From JADHMP01 sp964386915 (GTDB lineage Bacteria; Bacteroidota; Bacteroidia; Flavobacteriales; Flavobacteriaceae), in the NCBI GenBank assembly GCA_964386915.1, contig CAYLUQ010000007.1, forward strand, positions 1 to 64,000: a stretch of 64,000 nt of DNA, in the 5' to 3' direction. A model generated the notes under the pieces. That model searched no databases. It was not told where the DNA came from and worked only from the letters and a program-made list of their open reading frames with translations. Both the position numbers and the translations under genes were made by a program. Shown here piece after piece: positions 18,245 to 27,120 of this stretch. Position 1 is the first letter of the stretch; every line of letters begins with the position of its first letter.

Positions 18245-18745
18245 TTGATTATCAAACGTTTATTCTACATTTTAACCACCCTTTGCCTCTGCTTTCCACT
18301 CCACTATTGCGAGAAAGACGATATATGTCTCAACGACAATTTAAATACCCCCAACCTCATCATCAAATTTGTAGACAAGGAAAACCCAACACTCCCAAAA
18401 AGTCCCAACAATCTGCTCATCAAAGCCCTTAATACCGAAAACTCATTGGGCACTTCTTTTGGTGACTCACTTGCTCTTCCGCTCTACATTCACGACGATT
18501 TTACACAATTTGAATTTATTCTCAATGCCGGCGATGAAGCCTTTGAAAACAGAGATACGGTTCAAATCAACTATCAACGAAAAGATCAATATTTAAACAG
18601 TGCCTGCGGTTATCGCAGCACCTTTATTCTCAATAGCCCTCCCGCCTATGTGCTGCAAAGCGGCAATGATTGGATTGAGGGATTTGCCATTTTAAAAGAC
18701 AGTATCACAGATGAAACAAGTGCACATTTGGTTATTTTGCATTAG
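18245..18745 (+). CDS. Envelope lipoprotein, DUF6452-like
   Basis: A 166-residue predicted lipoprotein: a hydrophobic N-terminus ends in the lipobox PLHYC with C22, then a beta-rich body with further cysteines (C28, C121 region). No methionine other than the first occurs in the frame, and the frame opens with TTG (18245), so translation must start at TTG or another non-ATG codon. It begins 3 bases after rlmD, consistent with coupling. I recall the rlmD/DUF6452/DUF6048 order from other Flavobacteria, which supports the label; the function is unknown. Confidence 0.72.
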   Translation: MIIKRLFYILTTLCLCFPLHYCEKDDICLNDNLNTPNLIIKFVDKENPTLPKSPNNLLIKALNTENSLGTSFGDSLALPLYIHDDFTQFEFILNAGDEAFENRDTVQINYQRKDQYLNSACGYRSTFILNSPPAYVLQSGNDWIEGFAILKDSITDETSAHLVILH

Positions 18746-19487
18746 TCTTCTCTGTCAAGGGATGCTGGCGCAAACAAAAAGTACAGAAGCAAACTCTTTA
18801 GGGAATCTTGAGGAAAATCCCTCTCCACAAATTTTAACAGATTCTATTTCCTACGCTAAAGCTATTCGCTTTGGAACCGACCTCTATCGATTGGTGCGTA
18901 GTCAAGCCGATAAAAACTTTCAAGGATGGGAAATAGCGGCTGATTTTAGATGGCTGCCAGAACTTTATATTGCGTTTGAAATGGGTGACGAAACCCATAC
19001 CATTCAGCGAGAGCAAATCAACTTTACAAGCCAAGGCAGTTACCTAAAATTAGGGATAGACTATAATTTATATGAAAACTGGCCGGGCATGAACAACCAA
19101 GTCTATTTGGGTTTACGCTATGCTACCAGTGCGCACACGCAACAGGTAAACCGCTATTTGGTATACAATCGCAACCATTTTTGGCCCGATCAAGAAACGG
19201 ATCGGGGCCATAGCACGGGACTTAGAGAGGGGCTCTCGGCCAACTGGGTTGAAGTTGTGGCTGGAATGAAAGTGGAAGTCATCAAAAATGTATTCATGGG
19301 CTTCAGCGCTCGTTTAACTCGATTACTCAGCGATCAAAAACCAGAAAATTTTGACAATCTCTATATTCCTGGCTTTAATCGAAAAACAGATGAAAATGTT
19401 TTTGGGGCCAACTTTAACTATTCGCTAACCTATAGCATTCCGCTCTTCAACGGCAAAAAAGCCAAAGTGCCTCAATCAGGACTTTAA
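18711..19487 (+). CDS. Outer-membrane barrel-like protein, DUF6048-like
   Basis: A 258-residue exported protein with signal peptide MKQVHIWLFCISLLCQGMLAQ, followed by alternating aromatic and polar beta-strand segments (YLKLGIDYNLY, VYLGLRYAT, FMGFSARLTR, NFNYSLTYSIPL) typical of a small outer-membrane barrel. Its ATG lies 35 bases inside the preceding lipoprotein gene, indicating cotranslation. Its 3' end overlaps the convergent rlmL-like gene by 12 bases. Function unknown; pairing with the lipoprotein suggests the two act together in the outer membrane. Confidence 0.75.
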   Translation: MKQVHIWLFCISLLCQGMLAQTKSTEANSLGNLEENPSPQILTDSISYAKAIRFGTDLYRLVRSQADKNFQGWEIAADFRWLPELYIAFEMGDETHTIQREQINFTSQGSYLKLGIDYNLYENWPGMNNQVYLGLRYATSAHTQQVNRYLVYNRNHFWPDQETDRGHSTGLREGLSANWVEVVAGMKVEVIKNVFMGFSARLTRLLSDQKPENFDNLYIPGFNRKTDENVFGANFNYSLTYSIPLFNGKKAKVPQSGL

Positions 19488-20651
19488 ATTTCTTTTATGC
19501 ACGCGCTTTGTGCCTTCATAAATCGGAAAATAGAGCAACCGAGATTCTAACTTGCCATTAAAAAGTTTAATTTTTCTACTCGGGCGCAGCCCAATATGCT
19601 TCATGGCGTCAAAATTAGAAGAAATGAGCCAAGCGTGAGCCTTTGAGAAAGACTGTTTGAAAGTATCGCCTATGCTTTGATAGAGTGCTTCGATATTTCC
19701 ATCCAAACGTTCACCATAGGGAGGATTTGTTACTAAATGAACATCATCAAGGGTTAATTTTGGGCGTTGAAAAAAATCGATCTTTTCAAAGGAAACGAAA
19801 TCTGAAACCCCTGCATTTTGCGCATTGATAATAGCTTTTTCAACAGCCGAAGGAGCCTTGTCTGAACCCATAATTTGAATGGAAGGAACCACCATTCTTG
19901 CCATTTGCGCAGATTTAATGGTTTCAAATAGAGCCGCATCCCAATTGGTCCAAGACTGAAATGCAAATCGCTTTCGCTGGTGGTTAGCGGGCATTTGTGC
20001 TACCAGCATAGCAGCCTCTATCACCAGGGTACCACTACCACACATAGGGTCTAAAAAAGGGGTATTGCCTTTCCAACCCGACAGAAAAATGAGACCCGCT
20101 GCCAACACTTCATTAATGGGAGCTATGTTTGTGGCTGTTCGATAGCCCCTATGGTGCAACGATGCACCTGAACTATCTAGAGAAAACGTACATTGATCAC
20201 CTTGAATATGAATATTGATTTTTAGATCGGGAAGATTTTTAGAAACATTAGGTCGCTTTCCAAAATGCTTTTGAAAGCGATCCACTAGTCCATCTTTAGC
20301 CCGTTGCACAGCATATTGACTATGGGTGAAACTGGTGCCAAAAACCACACTGTCTAAAGCAAACGTTTGGTCTACCGTCATGTAATCTTCCCAAGGGTAG
20401 TGAAAGAAAAGCGCATATAATGCATCGTAATCTTTAACGGTTTCGGTATGCAGGGGCACCAAAATTTTTAAGGCTGTTCGCAAACAAAGGTTAGCCTTGT
20501 AGAGAAAACCTAAATCACCCCAAAAAGAAACCATTCGATTGCCCCGTGTCACTTTTTGGGCTCCAAGCGCCAGCAGTTCTTCTTCCAGTGTAGATTCAAA
20601 ACCATAAAAGGTTTTGGCCAACATTTTAAAATTTTGATCGAGCTTATGCAT
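19476..20651 (-). CDS. rlmL: THUMP-containing RNA methyltransferase (RlmL N-domain/YcbY-like)
   Basis: A 391-residue class I SAM-dependent RNA methyltransferase of the RlmL/TrmN family, which makes m2G in 23S rRNA or tRNA. An N-terminal THUMP region (about 50-160) is followed by the SAM-binding DPMCGSG motif (201-207) and the catalytic NPPYGERL motif. It corresponds to the N-terminal half of E. coli RlmL, without the RlmK half. The frame is open to 20660, but the -7 element at 20658-20665 overlaps that start, so ATG 20651 is chosen. Confidence 0.85.
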   Translation of the reverse strand: MHKLDQNFKMLAKTFYGFESTLEEELLALGAQKVTRGNRMVSFWGDLGFLYKANLCLRTALKILVPLHTETVKDYDALYALFFHYPWEDYMTVDQTFALDSVVFGTSFTHSQYAVQRAKDGLVDRFQKHFGKRPNVSKNLPDLKINIHIQGDQCTFSLDSSGASLHHRGYRTATNIAPINEVLAAGLIFLSGWKGNTPFLDPMCGSGTLVIEAAMLVAQMPANHQRKRFAFQSWTNWDAALFETIKSAQMARMVVPSIQIMGSDKAPSAVEKAIINAQNAGVSDFVSFEKIDFFQRPKLTLDDVHLVTNPPYGERLDGNIEALYQSIGDTFKQSFSKAHAWLISSNFDAMKHIGLRPSRKIKLFNGKLESRLLYFPIYEGTKRVHKRNLKS

Positions 20652-20657
20652 AGGCTC

Positions 20658-20665
20658 CAAAAATA
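20658..20665 (-). promoter_or_regulatory. Promoter -7 element of the rlmL-like gene
   Basis: The minus strand reads TATTTTTG (exact consensus), ending six bases before ATG 20651. Transcription would start at about the first codon, so the message is probably leaderless. Confidence 0.55.
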
Positions 20666-20706
20666 GTCTATTTTTAGGGTTTTATTAAGTCAAAAACTTG
20701 CTGCTT

Positions 20707-21387
20707 ATGCCCATGTTTCCCAATGCAGAATTTTTATTGCCTTTTTTAGGGGCACTCATTGGCATGGGGATCGCTTTTTGGAGCAAACCTAAAACGCCCA
20801 AGGGACTTTCTTTAATTTTGGCTTTTAGCGGCTCTTTTTTATTGGGAATTACGGTTTTTCATTTGCTGCCCGAAGTTTATAGTACCCAGAACAATTCCAT
20901 TGGGTTGTGGATTGTGGGAGGACTTCTCTTGCAACTCTTTTTGGAATTCGCCTCCCAAGGCGCAGAGCACGGCCACGTGCATCACCATCGCAACAACTTC
21001 CCTATTTTAATTCTAATTAGTCTCAGTCTGCATGCTTTTGTAGAGGGCTTTCCGCTCAACCAAGAAGCTACCTTAGTATGGGGAATCTTTATTCATAAAA
21101 TTCCAATTGGCATGGTGTTGGTTTTTTTAATCTGGAAAGAACACTTTGCCAAAGGGCTTAGACTGTTTTTTCTGTTCCTCTTTGCTATTATGACCCCACT
21201 GGGCACCTATTTTATTCACATTGCCAACGGACTTGCCTTGGAGCATATTCCGCTCTTAGGCCTTGTTATTGGTATGCTTTTGCACATTTCAACCACCATA
21301 TTATTTGAAAGCAACAAAGGACATCAGTTTAATCTTCAAAAGCTTTTAAGCATCCTTTTAGGCCTAGGAATAGCCTATTTACTATAA
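20707..21387 (+). CDS. ZIP-family metal transporter
   Basis: A polytopic membrane protein of 226 residues from ATG 20707. The ZIP metal-site motifs are seen: HLLPE after the third helix (FHLLPEVY) and SLHAFVEGF in the fourth helix, whose His and Glu line the pathway. A histidine-rich loop (HGHVHHHR, about residue 88) lies between helices 3 and 4, as in zinc transporters. It would import zinc or a related divalent ion. The frame could begin at TTG 20698. It has no operon partner and is followed by a long non-coding stretch. Confidence 0.85.
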   Translation: MPMFPNAEFLLPFLGALIGMGIAFWSKPKTPKGLSLILAFSGSFLLGITVFHLLPEVYSTQNNSIGLWIVGGLLLQLFLEFASQGAEHGHVHHHRNNFPILILISLSLHAFVEGFPLNQEATLVWGIFIHKIPIGMVLVFLIWKEHFAKGLRLFFLFLFAIMTPLGTYFIHIANGLALEHIPLLGLVIGMLLHISTTILFESNKGHQFNLQKLLSILLGLGIAYLL

Positions 21388-21745
21388 TTTTTCCAACTAT
21401 AGCAACATAAATACCGATTAGGACATTATCCACACCATTGGTTACTTATCTGTTGAATGGCATAAAAAAAACATAGAATTTAGTGTTAGAATTGAATGGA
21501 TAATAGCGTTAAAATGAAACTATTACAACTAATTATTAAAACCGGAAACACGTTTTTCCACATCCCATCCAAGAGGCTCGAATTGTACACACTTCACGTT
21601 ATACCTCCTTCATGCATATGCTTTACTTCTTTGCCTTTTAACGCTCACAATTCTAGAGCCTCTCTTTCTTTTAATGCAGAAAATATTCAAGACAGAACTT
21701 AACCAAAATACGTTTGCTTTTTTCTTTTGATTTTTTGTTAGGAGA
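21388..21745 (+). other. 358-base stretch without a convincing gene; possible structured RNA
   Basis: A 68-codon frame (21496-21702) is present but its product has no recognisable domain, so I do not call it a gene. A helix joins AGAGGCTC (21572-21579) with GAGCCTCT (21656-21663), extended by AATTG/CAATT, closing a loop of about 62 bases that contains the palindrome GCATATGC. A strong hairpin then ends the region (next feature). A single perfect TTATCCACA (21426-21434) matches a DnaA box. A non-coding RNA read on the plus strand fits this best, but I cannot name a family. Confidence 0.35.
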
Positions 21746-21770
21746 CCTCACTTAGCCCAAGTGAGGTTTC
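21746..21770 (+). terminator. Terminator hairpin between the unassigned stretch and aroQ
   Basis: CCTCACTT pairs exactly with AAGTGAGG around the loop AGCCC, followed by TTTCTTTA on the plus strand. It lies directly past the aroQ stop codon, so it may terminate aroQ on the minus strand, or a plus-strand transcript, or both. Confidence 0.7.
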
Positions 21771-21771
21771 T

Positions 21772-22188
21772 TTATGATATGAAACTCTGCACACCTAAAC
21801 GGTAGGAGTCCATGCCAAAACCTACTATAAGTCCTTTTGCCACCGGTGTGATATAAGATACGTGTCTAAAGTCTTCGCGCGCAAAGGTGTTAGACAAGTG
21901 AATTTCGAGCACGGGGGCATTTATGGCTTTTATGGCGTCGCCAATGGCTACAGAAGTATGTGTATAGGCCCCTGCATTTAACAATATGCCGTCTACAGTA
22001 AAGCCTACTTCATGTAAATGATCAATCAAAACTCCTTCTACATTAGATTGGAAATAGGAAAAAGTAACTTCTGGAAATTCTTTTTGCAAAGTTTCATAAA
22101 AGGAATCAAAACTTTGATTTCCATAAATTCCAGGTTCACGAGTGCCTAAGAGATTTAAATTTGGACCATTGATAATCGCAAGCTTCAT
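21772..22188 (-). CDS. aroQ: 3-Dehydroquinate dehydratase, type II
   Basis: A 138-residue type II enzyme of the shikimate pathway that dehydrates 3-dehydroquinate. The start MKLAIINGPNLNLLGTREPGIYG gives the family signature, with catalytic Y22; the NAGAYTHTS segment (about 74-82) and HLSNTFAREDFRH (about 100-112) complete the active site. ATG 22188 is chosen over an upstream extension because it gives the conserved N-terminus. Divergent from xerD. Confidence 0.95.
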   Translation of the reverse strand: MKLAIINGPNLNLLGTREPGIYGNQSFDSFYETLQKEFPEVTFSYFQSNVEGVLIDHLHEVGFTVDGILLNAGAYTHTSVAIGDAIKAINAPVLEIHLSNTFAREDFRHVSYITPVAKGLIVGFGMDSYRLGVQSFIS

Positions 22189-22283
22189 GTTAAATATTTT
22201 TGTAAAAATACTACAATTATTATTCGATGCTAAATTGCAACCTTCTAAGTTAAAATCCCTATTTTGCAATAAAGCATTCAAAC

Positions 22284-23186
22284 TTGAATTGGGCACAAGC
22301 CATAGCAGACTATAAAACCTATCTAAAAATTGAGCGAGGGCTTTCTCTTCACACCCTAGAAAACTATACCCGAGATGTAAAATTATTGATGGCTTTTTTG
22401 AGTCATCACCAAATGGAAGTCTCCCCCCTTCAAATTGATTCGAATGTCATTCAACAATTTCTCTATGAAGAAGCAAAGGTTAAAACTGCCAAAACTCAGG
22501 CCCGCCGATTATCTGGATTGAAGAGTTTTTTTAATTATTTGGTCTTTGAGTCCTATCGAGAAAATAACCCAGCAGACTTAATGGAAGCCCCAAAATTAGG
22601 TCGCAAGCTACCTCAAGTGCTAACCGTAGCAGAAATAGAAAAGCTGTTGGAGCAAATTGACTTGAGTCACCCGCAGGGGCTTCGAAACAGAGCCATAATC
22701 GAAACGCTCTATGGCAGTGGTTTGAGAGTCTCGGAATTGGTAGAAATGACATTGTCTAATTTGTTTTTAAAAGAAAACATGATTCGTGTTTTTGGTAAAG
22801 GAGGCAAACACCGCTTGGTGCCGCTTGGTGCCTATTCCAAAAAATATTTAACAATTTATATTGAAGAGATTAGATCCGAACAGAAAATAGATCCCAAATG
22901 CAAGGACTTGGTTTTTCTTAATCGCAACGGAAGAGGGTTAACCCGTATGATGATTTTTACCATCATTAAATCTTTAGTGCCATTAGCCAACCTAAAGAAA
23001 AAGGTGAGCCCGCATTCCTTTAGACATTCTTTTGCTACCCATTTGTTAGAAAACGGTGCCGATTTGAGAACCATTCAAACCCTATTGGGGCATGAGAGTA
23101 TCACGACCACCGAAATCTATACGCATTTAGAAACCAAGCATCTTAAGGCTACATTAGAACAATTTCACCCCCGTCAAAAGCTGTAG
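22284..23186 (+). CDS. xerD: Site-specific tyrosine recombinase XerD
   Basis: A 300-residue tyrosine recombinase that resolves chromosome dimers at dif with XerC and FtsK. The N-terminal SAM-like core-binding domain (1-90) is followed by the catalytic residues R148, K172, H244, R247, H270 and the nucleophile Y279. The length matches XerC/XerD. The reading frame starts with TTG (22284), and no ATG precedes the conserved N-terminal segment. There is no adjacent integrase-type attachment site, so it is a housekeeping recombinase. In Bacteroidota the XerD/XerC label depends on fine similarity. Confidence 0.9.
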   Translation: MNWAQAIADYKTYLKIERGLSLHTLENYTRDVKLLMAFLSHHQMEVSPLQIDSNVIQQFLYEEAKVKTAKTQARRLSGLKSFFNYLVFESYRENNPADLMEAPKLGRKLPQVLTVAEIEKLLEQIDLSHPQGLRNRAIIETLYGSGLRVSELVEMTLSNLFLKENMIRVFGKGGKHRLVPLGAYSKKYLTIYIEEIRSEQKIDPKCKDLVFLNRNGRGLTRMMIFTIIKSLVPLANLKKKVSPHSFRHSFATHLLENGADLRTIQTLLGHESITTTEIYTHLETKHLKATLEQFHPRQKL

Positions 23187-23188
23187 GC

Positions 23189-23890
23189 TTAGTCTACCAC
23201 AAGGCGAAAGCCCTCTCCGTGAATGTTCAAAATTTGAACCCGTTCGTCTTGACTTAAATATTTTCGAAGTTTGGCAATATAAACATCCATACTCCTAGAG
23301 GTAAAATAGTTGTCATCTCGCCAAATTTTATTCAAGGCCACCTCTCTAGAAAGAAGATCGTCTAGGTTGAGCACAAGCATTTTAAGCAGTTGATTTTCTT
23401 TGGGGGATAGTTTGATAGGCTTTTCGTCCTTATATGTCAAATAGCGCAATTTAGAGTTGAAAGAAAAAGCGCCAAAAGAAAACTCAAAAACATCTGGCGT
23501 GGTAGAAACCACAAGGCGTTTTCGGTTAAATATGGCTTTTATTTTGGCTAATAACACATCAGAATCAAAGGGTTTTGTTAAATAGTCGTCTGCACCAATT
23601 TTAAATCCCTTTAAAACATCTTCTTTGAGCGTTTTGGCGGTTAAGAAAAAGATGGGTATAGATTCATCTTTTTCTCGTATTTCTTTGGCAAGAGTAAAAC
23701 CGTCTTTATAGGGCATCATGACGTCTAAAATGATGAGATTGTATTTGTCTTTATCAAATTTTTCATAGCCTTCAATACCATTTTTAGCCAACACAACGCT
23801 AAAATCATTGAGCTCTAAATAGTCTTTCAAAATGCTTCCAAAATTAGGATCATCTTCTACCAGTAGGATTTTTTTATTATCGTTTTTCAT
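23189..23890 (-). CDS. OmpR-family response regulator (RprY-like)
   Basis: A 233-residue DNA-binding response regulator. The receiver domain shows the acidic pocket E12-D13-D14, phospho-acceptor D56 in LDVMMP, T84 and K106; the C-terminal winged helix (about 137-231) carries the SPKENQLLKML and SRSMDVYIAKLRKYL segments. It is paired with the sensor kinase 17 bases upstream on the same strand. The pair resembles RprX/RprY of Bacteroides. Target genes are not evident. Its 3' end is 2 bases from the convergent xerD. Confidence 0.92.
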   Translation of the reverse strand: MKNDNKKILLVEDDPNFGSILKDYLELNDFSVVLAKNGIEGYEKFDKDKYNLIILDVMMPYKDGFTLAKEIREKDESIPIFFLTAKTLKEDVLKGFKIGADDYLTKPFDSDVLLAKIKAIFNRKRLVVSTTPDVFEFSFGAFSFNSKLRYLTYKDEKPIKLSPKENQLLKMLVLNLDDLLSREVALNKIWRDDNYFTSRSMDVYIAKLRKYLSQDERVQILNIHGEGFRLVVD

Positions 23891-23907
23891 TGTTCATCAA
23901 TTTTGGT

Positions 23908-25494
23908 TTAAACAGCTTGTTGTAGATTTAGTAGCAGTGTGAAAGTAGACCCTTCTCCGGGTTTACTTTTTAAATGGATTTGCCCGTGATGGAGATCTAT
24001 AATCTTTTTGACATAGGCCAATCCTAATCCATGCCCTTTTATGTTGTGCACATCTCCAGAAGTTTCCCGATAGAATTTTTCAAAAATCATACGTTGGGTA
24101 GCGGCAGACATTCCAAAACCATGATCTTGAATAGAAAGGAAGAATTGTTGCTTGTCAACCCAGGTTCGTATTGAAATTTTCGGTGCTACATCAGTATATT
24201 TTATGGCATTATCCAATAGGTTAATGATCACATTGGTAAAGTGATTGGCATTGCCAATTATTTGATCTTGATTGGCTTCCTTAAGAAAAGTGATCGTTCC
24301 CTTTTTACTTTCCAAAAGCAACCTCACGTGGCTAATGGCTTCTTCAATTAGTGGGTGTAATTGAACCGGTTTCATCACAATGGGGTCTTTGCTTTTTTCG
24401 AGCTGTGAAATCCGCAAAACGTTTTCTACTTGCTTGAGCATTCTTTGGTTTTCCTCCCGTATCATGCCCACATATTGATTCACCTTGGTGGCTGAGCTAA
24501 TGGTCTTCGGGTTCGTTATGGCATCTAGAGCTAAGTTAATTGTCGCAATGGGTGTTTTAAATTCGTGCGACATATTGTTGATAAAATCCGTTTTAATTTC
24601 GGATAGCTTTTTTTGTTTAATAATTTGGTAGAGTGCTGTGCTGGATACCAACACAATAAAAAAGGTGAGCAAAAAAGTGAGGGCTCCAATACCAAAAACG
24701 GAGGAAAAGACATACGCTTCTTTTTGGGGAAATGTAACCACCAATTCATACATCCCTACCCCTTGGCCATCCATAAAGATGGGGGTGCTATAGCGAGGTC
24801 CTTCTAATTGATCAACATAGTTATTGGAGGTGATTTTGGTGGCTAATCCTTCATTAAAAATACCAAATTCATAATCGGTTTGGATGTCTTTATCTAACAA
24901 TTCACGAGTGAGCAAAAAATCAATTTCTTCAACGCTCACCCTCCGGTGAATGGGAAGCTTGCTGGAATAATCAATAAAAGCATTCCGCTTAAATTGATCG
25001 TAAATATTCATGCGTTCAACGGTATTGATCCGCTCAATGGAACTAATCAAACTGTTTTCTCGATCAAAAAAATCTTTTTTATTGACAATGGTCGTATTGC
25101 GCACCGATTTAAAATCGGCCACATTAGAAACCGTGCCTAATTGGGGATTGAGATAGGGTGTAACGTTATATTGTTCCTTGAGGAGTCCATAGGTAAAGTA
25201 GCTAATTAAGTTGTTGGGTTCATCTTCATCTAGAAATAAAAAGATGTTAAAAAAGTCAGATTGATCTGGAGTGCCTATGGAGTCTATAAGGTTGTTGTAG
25301 CGTGAAATATAGTCTGTCAGCTCGCGCTCTTGTACTTCTTTGGCTACAATTTGCAGAGATTGCTGCACTGCTAAAGAAAATTCTGCTTCTTTATTTTTCC
25401 ACGTAAAATAGATCCAATAACCTTGCACAAAAATGATGGTGAAAATGGAAATCACCATAAACCCTACAAACGAAAGAAAAATATTTTTTTTCAT
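23908..25494 (-). CDS. Membrane sensor histidine kinase (RprX-like)
   Basis: A 528-residue sensor kinase. TM1 (about 8-30) and TM2 (about 263-292) flank a 230-residue periplasmic sensor domain that I do not recognise. The HisKA segment has phospho-acceptor H310 in NNMSHEFKTP. The catalytic ATPase domain has the N-box N425-N429, G1 DHGFG (457-461) and G2 GHGLG (487-491), all intact. It phosphorylates the regulator encoded immediately downstream. The signal is unknown. Confidence 0.93.
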   Translation of the reverse strand: MKKNIFLSFVGFMVISIFTIIFVQGYWIYFTWKNKEAEFSLAVQQSLQIVAKEVQERELTDYISRYNNLIDSIGTPDQSDFFNIFLFLDEDEPNNLISYFTYGLLKEQYNVTPYLNPQLGTVSNVADFKSVRNTTIVNKKDFFDRENSLISSIERINTVERMNIYDQFKRNAFIDYSSKLPIHRRVSVEEIDFLLTRELLDKDIQTDYEFGIFNEGLATKITSNNYVDQLEGPRYSTPIFMDGQGVGMYELVVTFPQKEAYVFSSVFGIGALTFLLTFFIVLVSSTALYQIIKQKKLSEIKTDFINNMSHEFKTPIATINLALDAITNPKTISSATKVNQYVGMIREENQRMLKQVENVLRISQLEKSKDPIVMKPVQLHPLIEEAISHVRLLLESKKGTITFLKEANQDQIIGNANHFTNVIINLLDNAIKYTDVAPKISIRTWVDKQQFFLSIQDHGFGMSAATQRMIFEKFYRETSGDVHNIKGHGLGLAYVKKIIDLHHGQIHLKSKPGEGSTFTLLLNLQQAV

Positions 25495-25561
25495 AAAAAT
25501 GGTCTTGCTCTAGGCGGTGCAAATTTCATGCAATTAAGTTAATATTTTTCCTAATGCTATG

Positions 25562-26152
25562 TTAAGAGCTTAATTTATCTCCTTTTAGGACCCTCAGAAC
25601 ACGTTTTAAATCAGCCTTGGCACGTGCTAAATCTTCATTTTGGATAACAAAATCGGCTAGGGGAATTTTCTTTTCGTCAGGCCATTGCTGGGCCATTCGA
25701 GCTTCTACAGCGCCCTTGTCAAGGCCGTCTCTTTGGTGCACTCGTGCTATGCGAGCTGCTTTGGGCGCCGTGATCAAAATAGTATAGTCGCAGGTTGCTG
25801 CTCCCCCTGTTTCAAAGAGAATAGCAGCCTCCTTGACCACCAAAGAGGCCTCTTTATGGTGGTCCTTAAATACTTCAAAAGCCTTTGCTACGGCCGGATG
25901 CACAAGACTATTGAGAAGTTCCAATTTTGTGCTATCTTGAAAAACTAGCGTGGCTAGCGCTTTTCGGTCCAAACGTCCTGAAGCATAGAGACTAGCTCCA
26001 AAATGTTTTATTAGCTCTGGTTTTAGCTCTTCTTCTTGAAGTTCTTTGGCAACCTTATCGGCTTCAAAAACGGGAATGTTTTCGGCAATAAAAACAGGAA
26101 GTAAACTGCTTTTACCACTTCCTATACCTCCTGTTAAGCCAATAGTCTTCAT
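25562..26152 (-). CDS. coaE: Dephospho-CoA kinase
   Basis: A 196-residue P-loop kinase for the last step of coenzyme A synthesis. Walker A GGIGSGKS is at 8-15, followed by EADKVAKEL (substrate and base region) and an LIDs-like VHQRDG segment. ATG 26152 is chosen because it forms the ATGA 4-base overlap with the upstream ybbR stop and gives the canonical start MKTIGLTGG. The length fits the family. It is cotranscribed with the YbbR-like gene. Confidence 0.94.
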   Translation of the reverse strand: MKTIGLTGGIGSGKSSLLPVFIAENIPVFEADKVAKELQEEELKPELIKHFGASLYASGRLDRKALATLVFQDSTKLELLNSLVHPAVAKAFEVFKDHHKEASLVVKEAAILFETGGAATCDYTILITAPKAARIARVHQRDGLDKGAVEARMAQQWPDEKKIPLADFVIQNEDLARAKADLKRVLRVLKGDKLSS

Positions 26153-27108
26153 CTGCGTATTAAAAATTCTACTTTTTTGGGCTGCCATTCCATTTTTTTT
26201 ATGCCCGAAGGTGCTTGGGTGAGTTTTAGTGGCAGTGCTAAAAGTTCATTGTCTTTCCAGTCGTTAAAATCAACACTTAAGACAAACTCATTGCTGCTAA
26301 TGCGTTGCAATTGATCTACACGGGCCAAAAGGGTTAAAGTGGCCTCGGCTGGAAACAATTTCATTTGGGTGGAAGGGGGTAAATTTAAAATGGATATGGG
26401 CAACTGTATCTTTTTTTCTGTATAACTGAACACCCTTCCTACCACTTTCACCCTGTTTGCTTCTAAGTGAAGGGCTTCATAGTCCTTTAACTGTACTTCC
26501 AATTCAAAAGAGTCAGACAAATTGCTTTTTTCAAAGGGTTGAGTTCGCACAAAAGAAAGCGTATCCAATTGTTCTTTAGTGCCTACTACTTCAACGCTAT
26601 CTGGTTGAGACATTAGACCATCTTCCAACAAATAGCCGGGTTTAAAATCCAAAGTAGCTTGCACAAATATGGGCACACGTTTTTTGCTTAAAACACTATA
26701 GGGCAACTGTAATACAGGAGCTTTAAAACCATTTAAGGTTGTGTTTTCAAAAAGTTGATCTTGCAAAAAAAATTGTTGGGCGGCCAAAGATATCTCCAAA
26801 AAAGAGCCTTTTTGTTGGGCCCCATCTGCTCTTAATTCAATGCTATTTTTAAACCACTGATAGCGTAAAATATCAAATCCAGATGCGGTAATATTTATCG
26901 CTACTGTGGGATTTTGGGCTTCTATGACAAGGGTAGTAGGAACCCCAACAAACCTAACTTCAAAAGGCAATGAAACTTGATAAGGCTTGGAAAGTTTGGT
27001 GATGCCCCAAAACAGCAAAGAGACCAGAACAAAGAATACAAAGAGACGCTGTCTTCCAAAAAGTGAAGCAGTTTTTTTGCCGTCAATAAGGGTGCTGAGT
27101 GGTTTCAC
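26149..27108 (-). CDS. YbbR/CdaR-like membrane-anchored protein
   Basis: A 319-residue protein with one N-terminal transmembrane helix (about 20-40) and a periplasmic beta-rich region with the repetitive strand pattern of YbbR domains. In Firmicutes, YbbR proteins (CdaR) control the diadenylate cyclase CdaA, but no cyclase gene is adjacent, so the role here is inferred at most. The frame opens with GTG at 27108 and has no early ATG. It lies 12 bases after fabI and overlaps coaE by 4 bases. Confidence 0.72.
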   Translation of the reverse strand: MKPLSTLIDGKKTASLFGRQRLFVFFVLVSLLFWGITKLSKPYQVSLPFEVRFVGVPTTLVIEAQNPTVAINITASGFDILRYQWFKNSIELRADGAQQKGSFLEISLAAQQFFLQDQLFENTTLNGFKAPVLQLPYSVLSKKRVPIFVQATLDFKPGYLLEDGLMSQPDSVEVVGTKEQLDTLSFVRTQPFEKSNLSDSFELEVQLKDYEALHLEANRVKVVGRVFSYTEKKIQLPISILNLPPSTQMKLFPAEATLTLLARVDQLQRISSNEFVLSVDFNDWKDNELLALPLKLTQAPSGIKKMEWQPKKVEFLIRR

Positions 27109-27120
27109 ACCAGGAACTTA

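Noticed and set aside
21426..21434. Perfect TTATCCACA DnaA box as a replication origin
   Set aside because: A single box with no second copy, no AT-rich unwinding stretch arranged with it and no link to dnaA is likely chance.
21496..21702. 68-codon frame in the ZIP-aroQ spacer as a gene
   Set aside because: No recognisable domain, odd composition, and the region shows RNA-like pairing; kept only as part of an unassigned stretch.
22284..23186. XerD as the integrase of a mobile element
   Set aside because: No tRNA or direct-repeat attachment site, no phage or transposon genes nearby, and the length and motifs fit the housekeeping enzyme.
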